From the NCBI GenBank assembly GCA_031268245.1, contig JAIRXN010000010.1:1-18122 (forward strand): 18,122 nt of DNA, given 5' to 3'. Below the pieces are notes generated by a model, which saw only the letters and a program-made list of their open reading frames with translations, was not told the DNA's origin and searched no databases. Shown one piece after another: positions 7,471 through 13,243 of the stretch. A program made the position numbers and the translations under genes. The stretch comes from Treponema sp. (GTDB taxonomy: Bacteria > Spirochaetota > Spirochaetia > Treponematales > Breznakiellaceae). Within the stretch, counting starts at the first letter, position 1, and every line of letters begins with the position of its first letter.

Positions 7471-7479
7471 GGAGGCAAC

Positions 7480-8478
7480 ATGGCTACTATGTATTATGAA
7501 AAAGATTGCGATCTGGGGGTCCTTAAAGGCAAAACCATCGCCGTGATCGGCTACGGCTCGCAGGGACATGCCCATGCGCTTAACGCAAAGGAATCCGGGA
7601 TGAAGGTGATTGTAGGACTCTACGAAGGTTCCCCCTCATGGAAGAAGGCTGAAGCGGCAGGGCTGGAAGTGAAGACGGCAAAGGAAGCGGCCGCCGCCGC
7701 GGACTTCATCATGATCCTTATCAATGATGAAAAACAGGCGGCCCTTTATGAAGAGTCGATCAAGCCTGCACTGAAACCGGGAAAGACTCTTGCGTTCGCC
7801 CACGGCTTTAATATTCACTTTGGACAGATTGTTCCGCCTCCCGGCATTAACGTTGTGATGATCGCTCCCAAGGGGCCGGGCCACACGGTGCGGGAACAGT
7901 ACCGGGCGGGCGCCGGGGTTCCCTGTCTCATCGCGGTGCATCAGGATGCAGGCGGGGACGCAAAGCGGCTGGGGCTTGCCTATGCCGCGGCTATCGGAGG
8001 AGCGAGAGCCGGCGTGCTTGAAACAACATTCAAGGAAGAAACCGAAACGGATCTCTTTGGTGAACAGGCCGTACTCTGCGGCGGCGTTTCCGCACTGATG
8101 AAGGCAGGCTACGAAGTTCTTGTCGAAGCGGGCTACCAGCCGGAAAGCGCCTACTTTGAAGTGATGCACGAGATGAAGCTTATCATCGATCTTGTAAACC
8201 GCGGCGGCCTTTCCTTTATGCGTTATTCAATTTCCGATACCGCCGAATACGGAGATTATGTTACAGGCCCCAGGATCATCACGGAGGAAACCAGGAATAC
8301 CATGCGGGATGTTTTGAAGGATATTCAAAACGGCAAGTTTGCCCGTGAGTGGATTCTTGAAAACCGGGTGAACCGTCCCAACTTCAACCGCATGCGCGCG
8401 ATGGAAGCTGAGCATCCCATTGAAAAAGTCGGAAGAGAATTGAGAGGGATGATGAGCTGGTTGAAAAAAGATGCATAA
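7480..8478 (+). CDS. ilvC: Ketol-acid reductoisomerase (class I)
   Basis: The enzyme isomerises and reduces acetolactate and acetohydroxybutyrate to the dihydroxy acids, the second common step to valine, leucine and isoleucine. The 332-residue length is that of short class I enzymes. The Rossmann motif GYGSQGHAHALN begins at residue 24. The following loop (GLYEGSPSW) carries the serines usually linked with NADPH use. KGPGHTVREQY and the acidic metal-binding segment ETETDLFGEQAVLCGG are present, as is the C-terminal knotted helical domain. The start has GGAGG five bases... upstream at 7471-7475, ahead of the ATG at 7480. It is third from the promoter in gene order after ilvN, separated from leuA by 134 bases full of stem-loops. 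Confidence 0.96.
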   Translation: MATMYYEKDCDLGVLKGKTIAVIGYGSQGHAHALNAKESGMKVIVGLYEGSPSWKKAEAAGLEVKTAKEAAAAADFIMILINDEKQAALYEESIKPALKPGKTLAFAHGFNIHFGQIVPPPGINVVMIAPKGPGHTVREQYRAGAGVPCLIAVHQDAGGDAKRLGLAYAAAIGGARAGVLETTFKEETETDLFGEQAVLCGGVSALMKAGYEVLVEAGYQPESAYFEVMHEMKLIIDLVNRGGLSFMRYSISDTAEYGDYVTGPRIITEETRNTMRDVLKDIQNGKFAREWILENRVNRPNFNRMRAMEAEHPIEKVGRELRGMMSWLKKDA

Positions 8479-8483
8479 GGAGC

Positions 8484-8511
8484 CTCTTTCAAAACTTCAG
8501 TTTTGAAAGAG
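8484..8511. repeat. Perfect 13-base inverted repeat after ilvC
   Basis: CTCTTTCAAAACT (8484-8496) and AGTTTTGAAAGAG (8499-8511) are perfect complements around a two-base centre. As RNA this gives a 12-pair stem with a UUCA loop. No T run follows, so it is not an obvious terminator. It is nearly the same element as 11898-11927 with different outer base pairs. Confidence 0.85.
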
Positions 8512-8526
8512 CAACCACTAAAAAAC

Positions 8527-8558
8527 GCATGTTTCGCAGCCCTTAGGCGAGAAACTGC
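8527..8558. repeat. Imperfect hairpin between ilvC and leuA
   Basis: GCATGTTTCGC (8527-8537) pairs with GCGAGAAACTGC (8547-8558), allowing one bulged base in the left arm and two in the right, around a nine-base loop. It is the second of three consecutive stem-loops in this gap. It lacks the CAAAAC core and is weaker, so it may be unrelated to the repeat family. Confidence 0.35.
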
Positions 8559-8559
8559 A

Positions 8560-8600
8560 AGAGCTTCTGCAAAACTTGCCCGGGTTTTGCAAGAAGCTCT
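8560..8600. repeat. Hairpin repeat abutting the leuA ribosome binding site
   Basis: AGAGCTTCTGCAAAAC (8560-8575) pairs with the segment 8584-8600 (GTTTTGCA, one extra A, GAAGCTCT), giving 16 pairs with one bulge and an eight-base loop. It carries the same CAAAAC/GTTTTG core as the other elements. AAGGAG (8601-8606), the leuA ribosome site, follows with no gap, so folding could affect translation initiation. Confidence 0.8.
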
Positions 8601-8612
8601 AAGGAGAATGGT

Positions 8613-10205
8613 ATGTCAGCTAACGATAAGACCCGCCATATTGTGATATTTGATACGACATTGCGGGACGGGGAACAGGCGCCCGGATGCAGCATGAATT
8701 TGCAGGAAAAGATCGAAGTCGCGCGGCAGCTTGAAAAACTTTCCGTGGATGTTATGGAAGCGGGTTTCCCCGCATCCAGTCCCGGAGATCTCGAATCGGT
8801 GAAGATCATCGCGGGTATCGTCAGAAACAGTATCGTTGCGGGACTCTGCCGCTGTAGGGAGCAGGATATTGATGCGGCGCGGGAGGCTCTGGCAAAGGCG
8901 GTCAGTCCCAGGGTGCATGTATTTCTTGCCACCAGTCCCATTCACATGGAATACAAACTCAGGATGACTCCCGATCAGGTACTGGCCGCTTCCGTTGAAT
9001 ATGTCAAATACGCAAAAAAATTCTGTTCCGATGTGGAGTTTTCCGCGGAAGATGCATTCCGCAGCGAACCTGATTTTGTCTGCAAGGTATTCGGAGAGGC
9101 CATTAAAGCGGGGGCCACAACAGTCAACTTTCCCGACACCGTCGGTTATGCAATGCCCGGCGAATTCGGGGAAAGGATACGTTACATCAAGGAACACACT
9201 CCACATATCGAAAAGGCGCGGCTTTCGGTACACTGCCACAACGATCTGGGCCTTGCCGTAGCCAACAGTATCTCTGCGATCCGTAACGGCGCGGACCAGG
9301 CCGAATGTACCGTTAACGGCATAGGGGAGCGGGCGGGGAACGCATCTCTGGAAGAGATCGTGATGAGCCTCCGGGTGCGGCGGGATCTGCTTGCTGCGGA
9401 TACCGGGATAGACAGTACCCAGATCTATGCGGCCAGCCGTCTTGTTTCCCAGGTAACCGGCGTAAAGGTTCAGCCCAACAAGGCCATTGTCGGGGACAAT
9501 GCCTTTGCGCATGAAGCGGGAATACACCAGCACGGGGTAATGGCAAAACGGGAAACATACGAGATCATGACTCCCGAATCAATCGGAATTCCCCGCAAGG
9601 CGATGGTGCTCGGTAAACATTCAGGCCGCCACGCCTTTGAGGATCGCCTGAAGGATCTTGGATTTGCACTGGACAGCGAAATACTGGAAATTCTCTTTGC
9701 ACAATTCAAGGATCTTACGGATAAAAAGAAAAATGTCAGCGACAGGGACATTGAGGCCCTGGTAATGGACCTCTCCGCTGCGGCTCCCGAAACCTGGAAA
9801 CTGGATCAGTGGGCTGTCAATACCGGTTCCGCACTCGGAGCCGCCGGGACGATCCGTTTAAAGCACACGAACGGCGAGACAAAAAAACTTGTCTCCCTGG
9901 GGGACGGCCCCATCGATTCGATCTTCAAGGCGATCAACGGGATCATCGGAAAGGAACCGGAACTGGAACTCTACGAAATCGGAGCCATCACCGGCGGTTC
10001 CGCCTCCCAGGGCGAAACCATGGTGAGGATACTCTGGAAAGACAGATACTATAATGGTCACGGTGTTTCTACCGATGTTATCGAATCTTCAATAAAGGCC
10101 TATCTTTCCGCCGTCAATGCGATGGAGTATGAGACCGGAACGTCCGGCCGGACCGCAGCGGAACAAAGATCCCCCTCGGGAAACAGGAAACAGGAAAATG
10201 GATAG
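8613..10205 (+). CDS. leuA: 2-isopropylmalate synthase
   Basis: The enzyme condenses 2-oxoisovalerate with acetyl-CoA, the first committed step to leucine. The 530-residue protein has the HMG-CoA lyase-like TIM barrel first. It shows DTTLRDGEQAPGC with metal ligand Asp14, the HCHND motif with His207 and His209, and GIGERAGNASLEE. The central GDNAFAHEAGIHQHG subdomain follows, and a C-terminal LeuA dimer domain (about 400-505) is the site of leucine inhibition in the family. A hydrophilic tail of about 20 residues ends the protein. The start is fixed by AAGGAG at 8601-8606. The last eight bases overlap the start of the citramalate synthase paralogue, implying coupled translation. Pairing HQHG and LRDGEQ signatures with a separate citramalate synthase next door supports leuA over homocitrate synthase. 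Confidence 0.94.
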   Translation: MSANDKTRHIVIFDTTLRDGEQAPGCSMNLQEKIEVARQLEKLSVDVMEAGFPASSPGDLESVKIIAGIVRNSIVAGLCRCREQDIDAAREALAKAVSPRVHVFLATSPIHMEYKLRMTPDQVLAASVEYVKYAKKFCSDVEFSAEDAFRSEPDFVCKVFGEAIKAGATTVNFPDTVGYAMPGEFGERIRYIKEHTPHIEKARLSVHCHNDLGLAVANSISAIRNGADQAECTVNGIGERAGNASLEEIVMSLRVRRDLLAADTGIDSTQIYAASRLVSQVTGVKVQPNKAIVGDNAFAHEAGIHQHGVMAKRETYEIMTPESIGIPRKAMVLGKHSGRHAFEDRLKDLGFALDSEILEILFAQFKDLTDKKKNVSDRDIEALVMDLSAAAPETWKLDQWAVNTGSALGAAGTIRLKHTNGETKKLVSLGDGPIDSIFKAINGIIGKEPELELYEIGAITGGSASQGETMVRILWKDRYYNGHGVSTDVIESSIKAYLSAVNAMEYETGTSGRTAAEQRSPSGNRKQENG

Positions 10206-11835
10206 CAGGGAGCGCAGCATAGAGATACTTGATACCACCCTCCGCGACGGAGCGCAGGGAGAGGGGATCAGTTTCTCCGTGCGGGATAAAATTGCGGTGG
10301 CGGAAGCCCTCGACGATCTGGGTCTTGCATGGATCGAAGCGGGTAACCCGGGCAGTAATCCCAAGGATCTGGAATTTTTTGAGCAGGCTTCGGGCCTCCA
10401 TCTGAAGCATGCAAGGCTCTGCGCCTTCGGTTCCACACGCAAAAAAGGAATCAGACCGGAGGAAGATCCCCAGATCCGCAGCCTTCTCGGAGCAGGCTGC
10501 GAAGGGATCGTGATATTCGGGAAGAGCTGGGATCTTCATGTTACAGAAGTTCTGCGGGTAAGTCTTGAAGAAAACATCGAAATGATTGCAGAAACAGTGT
10601 CATTTCTTAAAGGGGAGGGCCGCTTCGTCATTTACGATGCAGAACATTTCTTCGACGGTTTCAAGGCGAACCGGGATTATGCCCTCGGGACACTGAAGGC
10701 CGCCCGGGAAGCCGGCGCGGACCGTATCGTCCTCTGCGACACAAATGGCGGCTGTTTCCCCGGCGAGATCGCTGCCGCTGCCGGAGAGGTGATTGAGAAT
10801 ATCGCAGAGGGCCAGGCCCCTTCGCTTCAATTGGGAATCCATGCGCACAATGACTCAGGTCTTGCCATTGCAAACAGCATCGCCGCCATCCAGTCGGGGG
10901 CGGGCCATGTGCAGGGTACCCTTGCCGGCTTTGGGGAACGCTGCGGCAATACCAGCCTTGCGGCCCTTATCCCCAGCCTGGAATTGAAACTGAACTGCCG
11001 CTGCCTTCCCGAAGGAAAGCTGGCGAACATCTGTGAAGTAACCAGAAAGGTTGCCGAGATTGCAAATGTATCCCTGAGTGACGACATGCCCTATGTGGGG
11101 GCGCATGCCTTTGCCCACAAGGCGGGCATGCATGCCGACGGCATCCTCAAGATCCGCAGATCCTTTGAGCATGTCGATCCGCTTCTTGTAGGGAATGACA
11201 GGCATTTCCTCATGAGCGAAATGGGAGGCCGTTCCGCGATTGCCGAAAGGGCAAAGAGGATCGATCCGTCTATAACAAAGGATCATCCGGTAACACAGAT
11301 ACTGTCTGAAAAGTTAAAGTCCCTTGAGGCTTCAGGCTGGGCCTTTGAAGGGGCCGACGCGAGTTTTGAAATTCTTGTACGCCGGGAACTGGGACGTTAC
11401 AAGCCCCTCTTCAAAATTCTTGCCTACAGGGTGATGAGTGAACATCCTACAGGAGAAGCTCTTCTGTGTTCCCATGCCTGGGTCAAGGTTTGGGTGGAAG
11501 GGAAGGACGAGATAGCGGCCGCTGAGGGTGACGGGCCTGTAAACGCGCTGGACGGCGCTCTCCGCCGGGCCCTCCTGCATTTTTACCCCGAACTCGAACA
11601 GGTCAGGCTGGAGGACTACAAGGTCAGGGTTATTGACGGCAAGGATGCTACCGCGGCGCAGGTAAGGGTTCTCATTGAATCCACCGACGGTCAGCGGAAC
11701 TGGAGTACCGTAGGCGTCTCTGCCGACATTATTGATGCCAGCCGGGCCGCTCTGGTTGATTCAATTGAATACAAGCTTATCGGAGACATAGAGCGTAAAT
11801 TCAAGACATATGCGCCTCTTGCAAAACTCGGTTAG
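10198..11835 (+). CDS. cimA: (R)-citramalate synthase (CimA family)
   Basis: The enzyme condenses pyruvate with acetyl-CoA to citramalate, the entry to 2-oxobutyrate and isoleucine without threonine. The 545-residue protein matches the long citramalate synthase group: ILDTTLRDGAQGEGISFS at the start, then FGKSWDLHVTE, YDAEHFFDGFKAN, LCDTNGG, HAHND with His215 and His217, GERCGNTSL and a C-terminal LeuA-type regulatory domain. GAQGEG in place of the LeuA GEQAPG, with FGKSWDLH and YDAEHFFDG, separates it from leuA. The start at 10198 has AGGA nine bases upstream and overlaps leuA by eight bases. An upstream in-frame start at 10117 would overlap leuA deeply and is rejected. The last codons (P-L-A-K-L-G) and the stop lie inside a hairpin repeat. 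The family assignment is firm; substrate preference is inferred from the family. Confidence 0.92.
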   Translation: MDSRERSIEILDTTLRDGAQGEGISFSVRDKIAVAEALDDLGLAWIEAGNPGSNPKDLEFFEQASGLHLKHARLCAFGSTRKKGIRPEEDPQIRSLLGAGCEGIVIFGKSWDLHVTEVLRVSLEENIEMIAETVSFLKGEGRFVIYDAEHFFDGFKANRDYALGTLKAAREAGADRIVLCDTNGGCFPGEIAAAAGEVIENIAEGQAPSLQLGIHAHNDSGLAIANSIAAIQSGAGHVQGTLAGFGERCGNTSLAALIPSLELKLNCRCLPEGKLANICEVTRKVAEIANVSLSDDMPYVGAHAFAHKAGMHADGILKIRRSFEHVDPLLVGNDRHFLMSEMGGRSAIAERAKRIDPSITKDHPVTQILSEKLKSLEASGWAFEGADASFEILVRRELGRYKPLFKILAYRVMSEHPTGEALLCSHAWVKVWVEGKDEIAAAEGDGPVNALDGALRRALLHFYPELEQVRLEDYKVRVIDGKDATAAQVRVLIESTDGQRNWSTVGVSADIIDASRAALVDSIEYKLIGDIERKFKTYAPLAKLG

Positions 11836-11846
11836 TTTTGCCGAGG
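11815..11846. repeat. Hairpin repeat containing the cimA stop codon
   Basis: CCTCTTGCAAAACT (11815-11828) pairs with AGTTTTGCCGAGG (11834-11846) with one or two imperfections, around the loop CGGTT. The left arm encodes P-L-A-K-L, the loop and following bases give Gly and the TAG. The core CAAAACT/AGTTTTG is shared with the other elements. Confidence 0.65.
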
Positions 11847-11851
11847 CTCTT

Positions 11852-11890
11852 GCAGTTTTTCGGCCTACGGCCTGCAAAACTGCCTTTTTT
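11852..11890 (+). terminator. Probable intrinsic terminator after cimA
   Basis: GCAGTTTT (11852-11859) pairs with AAAACTGC (11876-11883), and GGCC (11862-11865) pairs with GGCC (11869-11872) around TAC. The stem is followed by CTTTTTT ending at 11890. A GC-rich apex plus a run of six T is the classic Rho-independent arrangement. It would end or attenuate transcription between cimA and leuB. Confidence 0.65.
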
Positions 11891-11897
11891 AAATGTT

Positions 11898-11927
11898 GTT
11901 CTTTCAAAACTGAAGTTTTGAAAGAAC
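11898..11927. repeat. Perfect 14-base inverted repeat before leuB
   Basis: GTTCTTTCAAAACT (11898-11911) and AGTTTTGAAAGAAC (11914-11927) are perfect complements with a two-base centre. The inner 11 bases of each arm equal those of 8484-8511, while the outer pairs differ and still match each other. Confidence 0.85.
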
Positions 11928-11943
11928 CTCGTATCTGTAACGT

Positions 11944-11979
11944 GGCTTGCTCCAAAACCTCAATGGTTTCGGAACAGCC
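11944..11979. repeat. Imperfect hairpin repeat before leuB
   Basis: GGCTTGCTCCAAAACC (11944-11959) pairs with GGTTTCGGAACAGCC (11965-11979) with one bulge and some G-U or mismatched pairs, loop TCAAT. The left arm is close to those at 6751 and 17566, so it belongs to the GCTTGTTCC branch of the family. Confidence 0.7.
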
Positions 11980-12000
11980 TCGTATTGAGAAGGAGCAGAA

Positions 12001-13176
12001 ATGAACTATCAAATAGCATTGATTCCCGGGGACGGAATCGGGCCCGACGTGATCAGCCAGGCAACGGAAGCGCTTGACTGCGTCGGTGACAGGACGGGTC
12101 ATGTGTTCAACTATGTAGAATTACTGGCGGGAGGAAAGGCCATTGATGAAACCGGCGAACCTCTGCCTGAGGAAACTCTTGAAACGGCAAAACAGTGCGA
12201 TGCCCTGCTCCTCGGAGCCGTAGGCGGGCCGAAATGGGATACCCTGCCGGGCTATCTGCGGCCCGAGCGCGCCCTCCTGGGACTGCGGGCAGGCCTCGGC
12301 GTATTTGCAAATCTCCGCCCGGCAGTACTGCTGCCGCAGCTCGGGGCCGCCTGTCCCTTAAAAGACGATGTTCTCAAGAACAGTAATCCTGAAGGGAAGG
12401 CTTCCTTCGACATCCTCATTGTCCGGGAACTTACCGGGGGCCTCTACTTCGGCAAGAGGGGCCGCAGCGAAGACGGAGAAGCGGCATTCGATACGGAAAC
12501 CTATTCCCGGACGGAGATCGAGAGGGTGCTCCGGGCCGGTTACAATGCAGCGTCCCTGCGGAGAAAAAAGCTCTGTATTGTGGACAAGGCCAATGTGCTT
12601 GAATCCTCCCGTTTCTGGCGGGAAGTTGCCGCCGTAGTTTCAAAGGACTACCCGGACATTGAAACTTCCTACCTCTATGTGGATAACGCCGCCATGCAGC
12701 TGATCCGCGCTCCGGGAGCTTTCGATGTGATTGTTACCAGCAATCTCTTCGGGGACATCCTCTCCGACGAGGCATCGGTCCTCACCGGTTCAATCGGCAT
12801 GCTGCCCTCGGCAAGCCTTGCGGGTTACAGCGGCGCCTCTGCGGGAGGCGAAACGGTAATGGGTATGTATGAGCCTATCCACGGTTCGGCTCCCGACATT
12901 GCAGGCAGGGACATTGCCAATCCCCTGGCGGCGATCCTCTCCGCTGCCATGATGCTCCGCTACTCCCTTGGACTGGAAAAAGAGGCCGGCCTTATTGAAA
13001 AGGCGGTAAACCGGGTTCTGGACGAGGGTCTGCGTACCAGGGATATTGCCAACCGCACAAATCCAATCGAACATGAAATGAAATTTCATGCGGGTTATGG
13101 CAGTGAAGGAGCTTACGAAAAGATCGTCGGCACCAGAGAGATGGGCGGCGCTGTTATAAAGGCGCTGGAAGAATAA
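12001..13176 (+). CDS. leuB: 3-isopropylmalate dehydrogenase
   Basis: This NAD-dependent enzyme oxidises and decarboxylates 3-isopropylmalate to the leucine 2-oxo acid. Its 391 residues make it somewhat longer than the usual ~350-370. Part of the excess is a stretch before FDILIVREL (residues ~120-138, with PLKDDVLKNSNPEGK), the rest sits near the C-terminus. Family signatures are PGDGIGPDV at the N-terminus, LLGAVGGPKWD, IVRELTGGLYFGKRG, DKANVLESSRFWREV, the metal-binding FGDILSDEASVL segment, and EPIHGSAPDIAGRDIANP. GGLYFG and the surrounding pattern favour isopropylmalate over isocitrate. The start is fixed by AAGGAG (11990-11995). A likely terminator and two hairpin repeats lie upstream, so leuB may have its own promoter or depend on read-through; I see no convincing promoter. 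Confidence 0.95.
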   Translation: MNYQIALIPGDGIGPDVISQATEALDCVGDRTGHVFNYVELLAGGKAIDETGEPLPEETLETAKQCDALLLGAVGGPKWDTLPGYLRPERALLGLRAGLGVFANLRPAVLLPQLGAACPLKDDVLKNSNPEGKASFDILIVRELTGGLYFGKRGRSEDGEAAFDTETYSRTEIERVLRAGYNAASLRRKKLCIVDKANVLESSRFWREVAAVVSKDYPDIETSYLYVDNAAMQLIRAPGAFDVIVTSNLFGDILSDEASVLTGSIGMLPSASLAGYSGASAGGETVMGMYEPIHGSAPDIAGRDIANPLAAILSAAMMLRYSLGLEKEAGLIEKAVNRVLDEGLRTRDIANRTNPIEHEMKFHAGYGSEGAYEKIVGTREMGGAVIKALEE

Positions 13177-13192
13177 GGAACTGCGCAGTTCC
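13177..13192. repeat. Perfect 16-base palindrome after leuB
   Basis: GGAACTGC followed by GCAGTTCC forms a gapless palindrome starting right after the leuB stop. As RNA it would be a six-pair stem with a GCGC loop; as DNA it could be a dimeric-protein site. Confidence 0.6.
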
Positions 13193-13193
13193 T

Positions 13194-13212
13194 AAAGCTG
13201 CGAAGCGGCTTT
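13194..13212. repeat. Small hairpin before ilvD
   Basis: AAAGCTGC (13194-13201) and GCGGCTTT (13205-13212) pair over eight positions (one G-U) around a GAA loop. It directly follows the palindrome and precedes the ilvD ribosome site by about 20 bases. There is no T run beyond three. Confidence 0.5.
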
Positions 13213-13231
13213 ATCATTGACAGGCTATGCC

Positions 13232-13238
13232 GGAGGAG
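13232..13238 (+). promoter_or_regulatory. Ribosome binding site fixing the ilvD start
   Basis: GGAGGAG lies five bases before the ATG at 13244. The frame is open upstream to a TTG at 13217, but that codon has no site and falls just after the hairpin. Confidence 0.85.
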
Positions 13239-13243
13239 AATAC

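Noticed and set aside
10117..10197. Upstream in-frame start for the citramalate synthase
   Set aside because: It would add 27 Arg/Pro-rich residues encoded deep in leuA; the ATG at 10198 has a ribosome site and starts the conserved domain.
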